Made by a program: the position numbers and the translations under genes. A DNA stretch of 61,747 nt from positions 1 to 61,747 of the forward strand of contig NZ_JADEYS010000025.1 in NCBI RefSeq assembly GCF_015209595.1, read 5' to 3'. The notes below the pieces were generated by a model. The model made no database searches, was not told where the DNA came from, and saw only the letters and a list, made by a program, of their open reading frames with translations. The DNA comes from Pontibacterium sinense (GTDB lineage: Bacteria > Pseudomonadota > Gammaproteobacteria > Pseudomonadales > Balneatricaceae). This document shows, in pieces, positions 16,061 to 26,102 of the stretch (within the stretch, counting starts at the first letter, position 1; every line of letters starts with the position of its first letter).

Positions 16061-17665
16061 TTAAGGGTTTTTGAACTCAGCTTTAGGGCCGAGGTAGTAC
16101 CACCAGTTCAGTACCAGACATACCGCGTAGAATACCGCGAAGCCGTACAGAGCAACTTCTGGAGTCGCCAGCTTGATCTGCTCACCGAAGATTTTAGGGA
16201 TCAGGAAGGCACCGTAAGCCGCTACCGCAGAAGTCCAACCCAGTGCAGGACCTGCCTGCTCTTTCGGGAATACCATCGCGATAGTACGGAAAGTGGAACC
16301 GTTACCAATACCAGTTGCGGCGAACAGCACCAGGAACAGGATCAGGAATGGTACGAAGAACTCTTCCGGAGTTGCAGACTGGTAAGCCGCTTTCAGGAAG
16401 TAAGCTACACCCAATGCACTTGCGATCATTACGACAGCAACGTACTGAGTCACTTTAGCGCCACCCACTTTATCCGCAATCCAACCGCCAACAGGACGGA
16501 TCAGTGCGCCGATAAATGGTCCCATCCAAGCGTACATCAGAGCAGATGGGCCGTTAGCGTTCACAGTTTCGTGGGTCAGTACACCGTCTACCATGATGTG
16601 CTGGTAACCGAATACGACTTTGATCGCCAGGGCGAAACCTGCGGAGTAACCGATGAAGCTACCGAAAGTCATGGTGTAGATAACACTCATCACCCAGGTG
16701 TGCTTGTTTTCAAAGATCTTGAACTGACGCTGCAGATTTGGACGGATATCACCCGGGATCATCTTCATCAGCATGATGGTGCTGAAGAGGATACCCGCGA
16801 TCACAGGCCATTTAGCCCAGCCTGGTGCACCCATACCCAGTGGTGCAGGCAGAATCACATACAGACCACATGCTGCGGTGAAGAAACCGATCAGCAGCAG
16901 GCCAGTGATTTTACCCATCGCACCTGCAGGAGAACCGATATCAGGAGATACCGCTTCGGTACGGATGTTGTTCATGCCGAACCAACCCGCAATCGCCAGA
17001 GGGATCAACAGCAGCAACCATACAAAGCCAGCATTGTGGATGTAGGTTTCAGAACCCGCAGGGATCTTACCGATCAGCGTACCGGAGGTGTTTTCCAGAA
17101 TCATCGGCTCACCACCGAAGATACCAAATGTCATCACCAGTGGGATCAGGATCTGCATGGTAGTTACACCTGCATTACCCAGACCTGCGTTCAGACCCAG
17201 CGCCAGACCCTGCTGACGTTTCGGGAAGAAGAAGCTGATGTTGGACATGGACGATGCAAAGTTACCACCACCAATACCGGACAGGAACGCCAGGATCTGG
17301 AACACATACAATGGCGTATCTTTGTCCTGCAGCGCAAAACCTGCACCCGCAGCCGGCAACATCAACAGCGCCGTGGTAAAGAAGATGGTGTTTCGACCAC
17401 CCGCAATACGAATAAAGAAACTACTCGGGATACGCAGCGTTGCACCGGTCAGACCGGCAATACCCGCGAGAGTAAACAGTTCAGCTTTTTCAAAGCCAAA
17501 ACCGAGGTTCAACATCTGTACTGTGATGATGCCCCAGTACAACCACACGGCGAAACCACTCAGCAAGCTGGGGATCGAGATCCACAGATTTCGGTTCGCC
17601 ACCTTCTTGCCTTCGGATTCCCAGAACTTGGTGTCCTCGACATCCCACGTGCGTAGATCAGACAT
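16061..17665 (-). CDS. narK2: NarK2-type nitrate/nitrite MFS transporter
   Basis: An inner-membrane major facilitator carrier for nitrate import and nitrite export. About 12 membrane segments are visible, with the family motifs GGGNFASSMSNISFFFPK and GIGNGSTFRTIAMVFPKE, the nitrate-signature regions of NarK. At 534 residues it is longer than E. coli NarK (463) because of insertions in the loops near 225-250 and 330-400. I chose the start MSDLRTWDVE (17665), which has GGAG upstream, over the longer frame to 17728. It follows narK1 by 117 bp and ends in a strong terminator. Confidence 0.92.
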   Translation of the reverse strand: MSDLRTWDVEDTKFWESEGKKVANRNLWISIPSLLSGFAVWLYWGIITVQMLNLGFGFEKAELFTLAGIAGLTGATLRIPSSFFIRIAGGRNTIFFTTALLMLPAAGAGFALQDKDTPLYVFQILAFLSGIGGGNFASSMSNISFFFPKRQQGLALGLNAGLGNAGVTTMQILIPLVMTFGIFGGEPMILENTSGTLIGKIPAGSETYIHNAGFVWLLLLIPLAIAGWFGMNNIRTEAVSPDIGSPAGAMGKITGLLLIGFFTAACGLYVILPAPLGMGAPGWAKWPVIAGILFSTIMLMKMIPGDIRPNLQRQFKIFENKHTWVMSVIYTMTFGSFIGYSAGFALAIKVVFGYQHIMVDGVLTHETVNANGPSALMYAWMGPFIGALIRPVGGWIADKVGGAKVTQYVAVVMIASALGVAYFLKAAYQSATPEEFFVPFLILFLVLFAATGIGNGSTFRTIAMVFPKEQAGPALGWTSAVAAYGAFLIPKIFGEQIKLATPEVALYGFAVFYAVCLVLNWWYYLGPKAEFKNP

Positions 17666-17782
17666 AACTGATTCTCCAGGCTTAGAGCAGAACAGGAATG
17701 TACTTCCCGTCCTCTTATATGTGTTCAAATGGCACTTTCTGATCTCTTCAAACCTAAACCGGCCCCCCGGGTGTCCGCCATC

Positions 17783-19075
17783 CTAAGCGTCCAGGTTCTC
17801 TTTCAGAAAGTTATTCTGGATCGCCTCCTGCAAACGCTGCTTCTGGTCCTGTTTGCTGATGCCGTAAAACATGGTGACCATGCATACCGCCAGCAGACCG
17901 TAAAGCAACATGAAGCAAGAGCTACGAACCCCAAACAGGTCTGTCACCAGACCAAAACTGATCGGCAGTACAAAACCACCAATCGCTCCCAGCAGCCCGA
18001 CAGCGCCGCCCACAGTCCCCATCCGATCGGGGTAGTAGTCGTACACCATGCGAAACACGCTGGCTTTGCCAAATCCCATTGCCACACCCACAATCATCAC
18101 TAGTACAGTAAACATCCAGACCGGCATCTCGAGCAGAAACGTCATGTCTTGCTCAGTGCCATGAATAGTCATGGTTGTAGGTGGATAGGAAAGGAAAAAG
18201 AGACAGATCAGACAGATCCAGAAAACCGACCAGTTCACCCGGCGCGCGCCAATCTGATCCGCACACCAGCCACCGATAACCCGGGTTAACGCACCGGGTA
18301 CAGTGAACAGCAAGGTCAGGAAGGACGCAGTTTTCAGATCCAGTCCATATTGAGTGACGTAGTATTCAGGCAACCATAAGGTCAATGCCACGTAGCCACC
18401 GAATACGAAGAAATAGTAGAGACCGAAACGCCATACACGCAGATCAAGCAGTGGGATAAACAGCTGATTCAGCTTAGGTTCGCTCTGTTGCTCAGTGCGG
18501 CGCTGATGCACCGGGTCGTCCTGTGTCAGCAACCAGAACAACAGCCCCAGCAACACCAGTACGAAGGCGTACGCCACCGGCGCCATGCGCCAGCCGTAAG
18601 CGATAATGATCAGCGGCGCAACAAGGTTGGTCAGTGCCGCACCCAGGTTGCCAGCACCGAAGATGCCCATCGCCAACCCCTGATTGTCACGGGAAGCCCA
18701 GGCAGATACATAATGGATTCCGATGGCAAAACTACTGCCGGCCATACCAATACAAAGGCCCAGCGCCAGATACTGCCAGTATGTTTCAGCGTACGAGAAG
18801 GCGTAGAGCGGAATACTGACTAGCAGGACTAAGCCCGTCATCAGTTGACGGCCGCCAAAGCGCTCTGCCAACATCCCCATCGGCAAGCGAGCCAGCGCAC
18901 CACTCAGGATCGGTGTCGCCACCAAAAACCCGAATTCCGTCTCGCTCAACTGTAGTTCATACTTGATCTGTACACCGATTACCGAGATCAACGTCCAGAC
19001 AGCAAAGCACCCTGCGAACATCAATGTGCTCATAATCAGTGCTGATATTTGCTTTTGAGTATCCTGGGCCATCAC
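17783..19075 (-). CDS. narK1: NarK1-type nitrate transporter (MFS)
   Basis: A 430-residue MFS carrier with about 12 membrane helices. GNLGAALTNLVAP and the GKASVFRMVYDYYP region correspond to the two nitrate-signature segments, and the shorter loops fit type I NarK (proton-coupled nitrate uptake). Tandem type I and type II NarK next to narGHJI is a known denitrifier arrangement. It is divergent from narX. The promoter has an FNR box, a NarL site and a correctly placed -10, with a predicted leader of only about 28 nt. Confidence 0.88.
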   Translation of the reverse strand: MMAQDTQKQISALIMSTLMFAGCFAVWTLISVIGVQIKYELQLSETEFGFLVATPILSGALARLPMGMLAERFGGRQLMTGLVLLVSIPLYAFSYAETYWQYLALGLCIGMAGSSFAIGIHYVSAWASRDNQGLAMGIFGAGNLGAALTNLVAPLIIIAYGWRMAPVAYAFVLVLLGLLFWLLTQDDPVHQRRTEQQSEPKLNQLFIPLLDLRVWRFGLYYFFVFGGYVALTLWLPEYYVTQYGLDLKTASFLTLLFTVPGALTRVIGGWCADQIGARRVNWSVFWICLICLFFLSYPPTTMTIHGTEQDMTFLLEMPVWMFTVLVMIVGVAMGFGKASVFRMVYDYYPDRMGTVGGAVGLLGAIGGFVLPISFGLVTDLFGVRSSCFMLLYGLLAVCMVTMFYGISKQDQKQRLQEAIQNNFLKENLDA

Positions 19076-19109
19076 AATCTCGGAGGTGTTTGAACTTGCG
19101 TTAAGTCAA

Positions 19110-19115
19110 AACCTA
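19110..19115 (-). promoter_or_regulatory. Predicted narK1 -10 element
   Basis: TAGGTT on the minus strand lies exactly at -12 to -7 if the FNR box at 19138-19151 is centred at -41.5. The predicted start is near 19103. Confidence 0.5.
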
Positions 19116-19137
19116 TCCCTCACAGAGCATCCGGGTA

Positions 19138-19151
19138 TTGATCCGAATCAA
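19138..19151 (-). promoter_or_regulatory. FNR-type box of the narK1 promoter
   Basis: TTGATCCGAATCAA is a perfect TTGAT-N4-ATCAA dyad in the narK1-narX intergenic region, 62 bp before narK1. Its centre is 52 bp from the NarL site centre. Confidence 0.88.
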
Positions 19152-19188
19152 GTTCTAACTTACTGAAAAGATGGCGGTTTTATAGGAA

Positions 19189-19204
19189 TACCTCCTTAGT
19201 GGTA
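19189..19204. promoter_or_regulatory. NarL-type 7-2-7 site between narK1 and narX
   Basis: TACCTCC-TT-AGTGGTA is an inverted heptamer pair between the divergent narK1 and narX genes. It could serve narK1 (at about -93.5) and autoregulate narXL. Confidence 0.78.
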
Positions 19205-19297
19205 CCTCTTATTTCCTTTGTAAGCTGCTGTTTTAGCTGATAATTTGTGGACTTTAGTAGAAGGCGTAAGAAAACGCTTTTCAGCGACTGGTTCTTT

Positions 19298-21151
19298 ATG
19301 AGTACCGCCAGTCAATCACGGGGCTTACCTATGAATTTCCTCAACCAATCGATCATCACTCGTCTTGGTACCGCCATGTTTGCCATCAGTTTGATGGCGC
19401 TGATCAGCATGATCAGCTCGGTCATTGTGGCGGAAAGTACACAGGGGGATGCCGCGGGTATCAACCTGGCCGGCTCATTACGAATGATGTCCTACCGCAT
19501 TGTGGCTGAAACCCAACAGCACGAAATTCACGCATCGGAAAACACCCTGCAGAAAGTACAAAATTCGCTGGATGAGTTCGAACAACGCATCAAAAGCCCC
19601 AAACTGGCGAACGTTATTCCCAGTGACAGTGAACACAATCAGCGACAGTTCTATGAGAGCCTGATTGACGAATGGCAGAATGAACTCGCCCCCGCTCTGA
19701 CCATGGCAATCCAGGCAGGTCCACGTGGAAATGCCGAATATCTGCGCAGCTTCGAAGAATTTGTCCCCAAGATCGATCATCTGGTGCAGCTTCTAGAGGA
19801 AAGCACCGAATCCAAGATCAAGTTACTCAGCCTGGTACAAGGCATCAGCCTGTTTATGACCATCCTGATCATCTTCATCGCCATGTATGACATCAAAAGT
19901 AACGTCGTAGAACCGCTGGCCCAACTGCTGGATGCCGCCAAAAAAGCCGGTCAGGGTAACCTTGATGCCCGGGTGTATTACCAGAGTGACGATGAACTGG
20001 GGCTGCTAGGCACAACCTTCAACCATATGGCCGAAGAACTATCCAAAACCTATACCGATCTTGAAAACCGGGTGCAGAAAAAAACCGCGCAGCTGCGCAA
20101 CACCAACGAAACCCTGCAACTGCTGTATGAAGCTACCCGCCGCTTTAACCGCGACGAAGATATCTGTCGCCGCCTGATGCCCGTCATGAAAAAGCTGGAA
20201 GAAGTCATTCCGGTAGGCCCGGTCCGCGTCACCTTGTGTGAACCTAACCAGCGCAACAGCTATCGCACCTTAACCACTCAGCTTCTGGAACGCCCGGATG
20301 ATTGCGCCAATCAGAGCTGTGATGTGTGCCTGGTATCACGCATCGACAACAAAGTACGCGACTCGCTGAGCATTCCGATTCAGACCCGAGAGGCGTATTT
20401 CGGCGAATTTATCGTTGAATTCAACCCGGATACTCCACCGTCAAACGAGCAGATACGTCTGCTCACCACGTTAGTGGAAAACCTTGGCACTGTGCTCTCG
20501 CTTGAATTGAAGGCAGAAAAAGAACAGCAGATGTCCCTGATGGAAGAGCGCGCGGTTATTGCCCGCGAGCTGCACGATTCACTGGCACAATCCCTCTCTT
20601 ATCTGAAGATGCAGGTCAGCCGATTGCAGATTTTGCGTAAAAAGCATGCGGATGAAAGCCAGATTGATGATGTGACCAATGAGCTGAAGGAAGGCTTGAA
20701 CAATGCGTATCGTCAGTTACGAGAACTGCTGACAACCTTCCGCCTGACACTGGACCAACCGGGCCTGAAACCGGCTTTGGAAGCGACCATCAAAGAGTTC
20801 TCTGAGCGCTTGGATCTCGATATCGGACTGAAGTACAGCTTGCGCCACCAAAGCCTCAGCCCGAACGAAGAGGTGCATGTTTTGCAGCTGGTCCGTGAAG
20901 CCCTCGCGAATGTCGTTAAACACAGTCAGGCCAGCGAGGTATCGGTCCATGTTATGCAACCCGGTGAACAGGTTGAAGTCTGCATTGAAGACGATGGTAT
21001 CGGATTACCCAATGACAAAGACCTCACCAACCATTATGGTCTGGTAATCATGCGCGACCGCGCCAGCACCTTGAACGGCGACCTGTCGGTTAACAATCGC
21101 GACGGCGGTGGTGTTCAGGTCATGATGCGCTTCCGCCCTAAACAGAGATAA
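19298..21151 (+). CDS. narX: Nitrate/nitrite sensor histidine kinase NarX
   Basis: A membrane sensor kinase: TM1, periplasmic sensor with the nitrate-binding P-box INLAGSLRMMSYRI, TM2 (LFMTILIIFIAMYDI), HAMP, a central cysteine-bearing region (CANQSCDVC), and a HisKA_3 kinase with the phosphoacceptor in ELHDSLAQSLSYLK, N box VREALANVVKHSQ and G box DDGIGLP. It phosphorylates NarL in response to nitrate. The frame opens with GTG at 19247, but plausible starts are Met at 19298 or 19331; neither has a strong Shine-Dalgarno and the second begins just before TM1. narL follows 15 bp downstream. Confidence 0.93.
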   Translation: MSTASQSRGLPMNFLNQSIITRLGTAMFAISLMALISMISSVIVAESTQGDAAGINLAGSLRMMSYRIVAETQQHEIHASENTLQKVQNSLDEFEQRIKSPKLANVIPSDSEHNQRQFYESLIDEWQNELAPALTMAIQAGPRGNAEYLRSFEEFVPKIDHLVQLLEESTESKIKLLSLVQGISLFMTILIIFIAMYDIKSNVVEPLAQLLDAAKKAGQGNLDARVYYQSDDELGLLGTTFNHMAEELSKTYTDLENRVQKKTAQLRNTNETLQLLYEATRRFNRDEDICRRLMPVMKKLEEVIPVGPVRVTLCEPNQRNSYRTLTTQLLERPDDCANQSCDVCLVSRIDNKVRDSLSIPIQTREAYFGEFIVEFNPDTPPSNEQIRLLTTLVENLGTVLSLELKAEKEQQMSLMEERAVIARELHDSLAQSLSYLKMQVSRLQILRKKHADESQIDDVTNELKEGLNNAYRQLRELLTTFRLTLDQPGLKPALEATIKEFSERLDLDIGLKYSLRHQSLSPNEEVHVLQLVREALANVVKHSQASEVSVHVMQPGEQVEVCIEDDGIGLPNDKDLTNHYGLVIMRDRASTLNGDLSVNNRDGGGVQVMMRFRPKQR

Positions 21152-21166
21152 GTAGCAGGATTTTTT

Positions 21167-21835
21167 ATGAGTGACATAAGCAGTGAGCAAGGTAGCAAGG
21201 CATCGATCCTATTGATCGACGACCACCCGCTGCTACGAAAAGGTGTAAAACAGCTGATCGAACTGGATACCGATCTGGAAGTGGTTGCTGAAGCCAGTAA
21301 CGCTCACGAAGGATTAGCACAAGCATTGGAACACGAGCCTGATCTAATCTTGCTGGATCTTAATATGCCCGAGATCAACGGCATCGAGACCCTGAAGATG
21401 CTGCGTGACGATGGCGTCAGCTCACGCGTGGTGGTCTTTACAGTGTCAGACAATGAAGAGGATGTGGTCGCCGCCCTTAAAGCGGGTGCCGACGGATACC
21501 TGCTGAAGGATATGGAGCCTGAAGAGTTGCTGAGCAATCTGAATCAGGCAGCAACCGGGAAAATGGTCATCAGCGAACGCCTGACAACCCTGCTTGCGCA
21601 AGCGCTACAAAGTAAACGCACAGCCTCGAAAGGGCCAGACATCAGCAGCCTGACCCCGCGCGAGAAACAGATCATTAAATTGATTGCCGCGGGCCTGCCG
21701 AATAAACTGATCGCTCGCAAACTGAGCATTACTGAAGGCACTGTGAAAGTTCATGTGAAGCACTTGCTGAAGAAACTGAACCTGCGCTCACGTGTAGAAG
21801 TCGCCGTTTGGGCAGTACAGGAAGGCCTAAAATAG
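21167..21835 (+). CDS. narL: Nitrate/nitrite response regulator NarL
   Basis: A 222-residue NarL/FixJ regulator. The receiver domain (about 12-130) has the acidic pair D18-D19, phospho-acceptor D64 (LLDLNMPE), T92 and K114; the LuxR-type HTH (about 155-215) has [15 protein letters not shown] and [20 protein letters not shown]. It pairs with the adjacent NarX. Its predicted targets are the four 7-2-7 palindromes found at moaA, narG, narK1/narX and the third narK. Confidence 0.95.
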   Translation: MSDISSEQGSKASILLIDDHPLLRKGVKQLIELDTDLEVVAEASNAHEGLAQALEHEPDLILLDLNMPEINGIETLKMLRDDGVSSRVVVFTVSDNEEDVVAALKAGADGYLLKDMEPEELLSNLNQAATGKMVISERLTTLLAQALQSKRTASKGPDISSLTPREKQIIKLIAAGLPNKLIARKLSITEGTVKVHVKHLLKKLNLRSRVEVAVWAVQEGLK

Positions 21836-21874
21836 GCCACCAGCACCACGCCTCAACAGGTTATCTCTGACAGA

Positions 21875-21922
21875 TCCGCAGACCTCCAGAAAGGACATAC
21901 ACGCTTCCCGGAGGTCTGCGGA
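21875..21922. terminator. 13-bp perfect inverted repeat between narL and the GGDEF-EAL gene
   Basis: TCCGCAGACCTCC (21875-21887) and GGAGGTCTGCGGA (21910-21922) form a perfect 13-bp stem with a 22-nt loop, between convergent gene ends. No T-run follows on either strand, so it is either a U-poor bidirectional terminator or an mRNA 3'-end stabiliser. Confidence 0.55.
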
Positions 21923-21930
21923 TGCGGGTG

Positions 21931-24900
21931 TCAATCACCGCCGACAGGCTGCTCTATATTCGCCAGATGCCCGATGGCATAGTCATTCATTAACACACAC
22001 AAACAGCTCAACAGATCATCACTAAGGTCATTCAACTCCTCCTGAGCCTTCGCAACCGCTTGCATGTCTCCTGACGCTCCGTGCAGACAAACATCTTCAC
22101 CGCAGTGATGTACCTGCTTGTGCAGATCGATAATCTCCTCAAACAGCGTTGAGCCGCCATATCGCTGATTCCCTTCATTGTACAACCACTGGCCAAAGCG
22201 ACACTCGCAGGGATCCAGTGGCGGTATAAACTGATCATCAGAATGTACATAACGATCAATGGCCCGGACCCAGGCACGGTGTTCAATCGCCGCAAACAGC
22301 AACGACAGGTCATCACGGCTGATGCGCTGCTGGCGTTGCCACACCTTAGGTGGTTTCCACTGAGCCATCCAGCCGGCCACTTCATCCGCTGGCATCGGTT
22401 TAGCAATCGCGTATCCCTGCCCCAACTCACATCCCAGTTGCAGCAACATCGTACCGTGCTCAATGTGCTCAACACCTTCAGCGATAACCTGACGACGGAA
22501 GGCTGAGGACATCCCCATGATGCCTTCAAGAATCGCCAGATCATCCGGGTCATCCAGCATATCCCGCACAAAGGAGCGATCAATTTTTAACACTGCGGCC
22601 GGTAAGTGCTTCAGATAGGTCAGCGAAGAATACCCGGTACCAAAATCATCCAGCGCAAAGCTGACACCGATCGCCTGACAGTCCCGCATGACCGCCGACA
22701 CTTTCACGATGTCCTGCAAGGCGCTGGTCTCCAGCACTTCCAGCTCCAGGCTTTCAGGACGTACATTCGGATATGCAGCCAACATCGCTTGTAATCGCCG
22801 CACGAAATCGGCCTGCTGCAGTTGCAAGCCACCAATGTTCACACTAACGGGAATATCCAGCTCGGCCATATTCCAGCGTTCGATCTGCTGTAACGCCTGC
22901 TCTATCACCCATTCACCCAGATCAACGGCAACGGGCTGATCTTCGATCACGGGTAAAAATTCTGCGGGCTGCAACAGCCCTTCTTCCGGATGATTCCAGC
23001 GAATCAACGCTTCCATACCCACAACCCGGCCGCTACGCATGTTCACTTTCGGTTGGTAATGGAGTTGGAACTCATTTTGTTTCAACGCCTCAGCGATACG
23101 GCCTTGGCTTTCATGTTGACCGCGCATACTGCGATCATGCTCCGTATCAAAGAAGTAGTAACGGTTTTTGCCCGACAGCTTGGCCTGATACATCGCCTGA
23201 TCGGCCTGACGCATCAGCTGATCCGCATCAACATCTTCCATCTGCGGATAGAACGTCACTCCAAGACTGGCAGATACTTGCAGCACCAAGTCATCTATCA
23301 GGATAGGCTCTGCAATAGTGTTCAGGATACGGCGTAACATTGGAATTGAACTCGCGGCATCCTCTATGCCAATCAATACCGCAACAAACTCATCCCCACC
23401 CAGACGGGCAATCGTGTCACCTTCACGCAACACACGCTGAAAACGATGTGAAATAGCCATAAGCAGGTGATCACCAACCTCATGACCGTGGCTATCATTG
23501 ATCTCCTTAAAACCATCCAGATCGATATAAACCACCGCTAACCCCTGTCCCCGGCGGTCTTCCTGATGCATTGCCTGACGCAAACGATCAGAAAGTAAAA
23601 GACGGTTAGGTAGGCTGGTTAACTTGTCATGGTAGGCACTAAACTCCAGCTGATGTTGCTGCTGTTTCTGGGTCGTGATATCAGTGCACACTCCCACCCA
23701 CTTGTAGGGAAGACCACTGTCATCAAGCAATGGCAATGCACGGTCACTCCAGAAACAGTAGGTTCCATCTTTATGCTGGATTCGATATTCATAGCTAATA
23801 GGCTGGGTTGAGGTTCGGTGCAACTGCACAGCATCAACTAACATCCCAGCATCTTCTGGATGAATCAGTTTGAGCCAGGTTTCAATATGGTGTGAAACCT
23901 CCCCCTCGTCATAGCCGAGAATACGATCAATATCACCAAACCACTGCAATGAGTCGGTGGCGACATCCCACTCATAGATCAAATCATAGGCGGCCTTGCC
24001 AGCCACCTTAAATCGCTGCTCACTTTCACGCAGCGCTTGCTCAATCCGCTTGATCTCTGAAATATCTACGGAAATACCGCAGAGCGCATAAATTTCACCG
24101 TCCTCTGTACGTAAAGGCAGCTTGGTTGTTTTATACGTGGTCGGTTCGCTGGTACCGAGTATTTTGACGGTCTCTTCTTTCCGTAAGGCCTCGCCCTGCA
24201 CCATCACCTGACGATCATTCTCCCGGATATGCTGTGCACTCTCCGCGTCGAAAAATTTTGTATCGGTAAAACCTACAATGTCCTGCTCTTCGCTGTGCCA
24301 GATATCACGAATAGGTTGGTTAGCAAACAGATACCGTCCCTCGTCATCTTTCAGATAGATGTAAGCATCCACGTTATCCAAAATTGTACGCAGTTTGCCT
24401 TCACTCTCCGCCACCTGCTTCTGTGCAGTAACGATATCCGTAATATCATGAGCGATAACGAGTATCTGGTTATTACCCTGCGCATCAAGAAACGGTTTTT
24501 TGATCGATTTGAAATGACGCACCTCTCCCGTGGCAGAATCGGTACTATCTTCGTACACCACTTCGGTTTCACCGCGAGCCATGACAGCCAATACATTTTC
24601 GCGGAAGAACTCGACCATTTCAGCGGGCACACCAAAATCACCGTCATCCTTGCCGACCATCTCTTCTGGCGTGGTGTGATACAAGCGGGCCACCGCCTTA
24701 TTGCCTAATAGGAATTTTCCATTGCCGTCTTTAAGCACCAGCACATCCGGCATTTCGTCAATCACGGTCCTCAGCAGCAATTCCCTCTCGTGCAAGGCGC
24801 GCAAGGATGTCCTGAGTTGTGATTGAGCCTGCTCAGCCTGATGACGGGCTTTTGAGGCTGAACTTACGGCACGCGCCATTTCCAGAAATGCCACAAGGAG

Positions 24901-25776
24901 GATCAGTGAAGCCAATCCATACCCCAGACGCATCGCAATTAAATTCTCGGCAGGCCCCACAAAAGACGACGTCGGCACAGCAGCCACTTGCCAATGCCCT
25001 ACCGGCAGTTGAATGTCAGTCAGTTCAGGTTGTTCATTAAACAACGGAGCGCGACCAAAAAAGACATCTCCGTTCACACCTAACGCATCGCGCCCACGAA
25101 TCGCAATCTCAACCGGCAGTTCATGATTTAGGATGCCACTATTCCGATACAAACTCTGTTCATCGATCAACGCACTGGCGATGCCCCAAAAATAATCCTC
25201 TCCCTTACTGTTTTCAAGAATGACTGGCATCCGGGCGATAAACGCAGTTCCACCTTCAATCAGTTCCACGGGGCCCGCCAATACAATACCTCCAGATTCG
25301 CGGGCCCGCTCAATGGCACCAAACTGGTTTGGCACCTGACGCAAGTCGAGCCCCAAGACGTCTTCGCCATCAACCAGCGGGTAAATCAACTTGATCTTCA
25401 AATCAGGCGCAGCAGACAACCCAAGTAGTTGAGTATTTTTTTTCAACAATGCAGCAGCGGCTTTCTCGAACGCACGCTGATCTAGCTGAGGATCGGTTGC
25501 CAATGCCGCAACCAGTCCTTTCGCCAACTGCATATCACTAATCAACGTGTTTTCTAATTGATTGCGCAGGGTATAAAGATGCTTCTGAACCTCTGCACGT
25601 CGTTCCGTTGCATAACGCTCAGCACTGAGCGCTTCAGCCAGATAAATACCAAGTGCCAGTGCGAAAAAAAGAATCAAGCCCAGTATATAAACGGCTGGCG
25701 GGGTGAAGTGAGTTGTCGCGGGCGGGGCTGATGACTGCTCACCCGCATCGGAACTAGAAGGTTGGGTCAACCGCAT
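21931..25776 (-). CDS. Membrane CHASE-PAS-GGDEF-EAL-CZB cyclic-di-GMP protein
   Basis: A 1281-residue multidomain regulator. In order: cytoplasmic N-terminus, TM1 (about 29-48), periplasmic CHASE-type sensor (about 75-270), TM2 (about 282-300), three PAS/PAC units (about 335-450, 460-575, 580-705), GGDEF (about 715-870), EAL (about 885-1130) and a C-terminal zinc-binding CZB domain (about 1150-1240). The GGDEF active site is intact (ARLGGDEFVAVL). EAL catalytic motifs are present too (MEALIRW, DDFGTGYSS, EGVEH), so both c-di-GMP synthesis and breakdown are possible. The CZB has the H-W, CRFGQWL and LHKQVH zinc ligands. It is convergent with narL. A link to nitrate respiration is only positional. 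Confidence 0.9.
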   Translation of the reverse strand: MRLTQPSSSDAGEQSSAPPATTHFTPPAVYILGLILFFALALGIYLAEALSAERYATERRAEVQKHLYTLRNQLENTLISDMQLAKGLVAALATDPQLDQRAFEKAAAALLKKNTQLLGLSAAPDLKIKLIYPLVDGEDVLGLDLRQVPNQFGAIERARESGGIVLAGPVELIEGGTAFIARMPVILENSKGEDYFWGIASALIDEQSLYRNSGILNHELPVEIAIRGRDALGVNGDVFFGRAPLFNEQPELTDIQLPVGHWQVAAVPTSSFVGPAENLIAMRLGYGLASLILLVAFLEMARAVSSASKARHQAEQAQSQLRTSLRALHERELLLRTVIDEMPDVLVLKDGNGKFLLGNKAVARLYHTTPEEMVGKDDGDFGVPAEMVEFFRENVLAVMARGETEVVYEDSTDSATGEVRHFKSIKKPFLDAQGNNQILVIAHDITDIVTAQKQVAESEGKLRTILDNVDAYIYLKDDEGRYLFANQPIRDIWHSEEQDIVGFTDTKFFDAESAQHIRENDRQVMVQGEALRKEETVKILGTSEPTTYKTTKLPLRTEDGEIYALCGISVDISEIKRIEQALRESEQRFKVAGKAAYDLIYEWDVATDSLQWFGDIDRILGYDEGEVSHHIETWLKLIHPEDAGMLVDAVQLHRTSTQPISYEYRIQHKDGTYCFWSDRALPLLDDSGLPYKWVGVCTDITTQKQQQHQLEFSAYHDKLTSLPNRLLLSDRLRQAMHQEDRRGQGLAVVYIDLDGFKEINDSHGHEVGDHLLMAISHRFQRVLREGDTIARLGGDEFVAVLIGIEDAASSIPMLRRILNTIAEPILIDDLVLQVSASLGVTFYPQMEDVDADQLMRQADQAMYQAKLSGKNRYYFFDTEHDRSMRGQHESQGRIAEALKQNEFQLHYQPKVNMRSGRVVGMEALIRWNHPEEGLLQPAEFLPVIEDQPVAVDLGEWVIEQALQQIERWNMAELDIPVSVNIGGLQLQQADFVRRLQAMLAAYPNVRPESLELEVLETSALQDIVKVSAVMRDCQAIGVSFALDDFGTGYSSLTYLKHLPAAVLKIDRSFVRDMLDDPDDLAILEGIMGMSSAFRRQVIAEGVEHIEHGTMLLQLGCELGQGYAIAKPMPADEVAGWMAQWKPPKVWQRQQRISRDDLSLLFAAIEHRAWVRAIDRYVHSDDQFIPPLDPCECRFGQWLYNEGNQRYGGSTLFEEIIDLHKQVHHCGEDVCLHGASGDMQAVAKAQEELNDLSDDLLSCLCVLMNDYAIGHLANIEQPVGGD

Positions 25777-26066
25777 GATGATCTGTTCCTTTGTCTGAGC
25801 ATCCGACTACTACGATTGATTCAATCGCCAGTCAAAGGCAAGGGTCCAGGATCTCCACGATTCAAACACATCGGAGATCAATCTGAATAGTTGCACAATA
25901 ACGCGCACGCAGCAATTCAAACAACAAACGATTAGATGCCCCATTGTCGTGGAACAAAGTACGGGGATACGCAACGGATATGCAGACACATAAAAACGCC
26001 AACACTCTAACGTATCTGGGAGATAGCAACGGGTGCTAACGGTTGGGAATGGGGGGATTTTGAGAC

Positions 26067-26100
26067 AAAAAAAACCGGCGGAACATCGCTGTCCACGCCG
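26067..26100 (-). terminator. Strong terminator of a small minus-strand transcript
   Basis: On the minus strand the stem CCGGC...GCCGG encloses a second stem GGACA-GCGA-TGTTC and is followed by eight T. It begins 2 bp after the stop of the small ORF 26103-26348 and 290 bp before the GGDEF-EAL gene. This is good evidence for a short transcript in 26100-26450. From 25777 to 26066 I see nothing else beyond the promoter region of the GGDEF-EAL gene. Confidence 0.85.
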
Positions 26101-26102
26101 GA

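Noticed and set aside
16571-17656. Long plus-strand open frame (361 codons) opposite narK2
   Set aside because: The product is Gln/Thr/His/Arg-rich with no domain, as expected from the antisense of a membrane-protein gene; narK2 is unmistakable on the other strand.
19247-19297. GTG start of narX at 19247
   Set aside because: It adds a basic unconserved peptide before the first membrane helix; the Met codons at 19298 and 19331 are more plausible.
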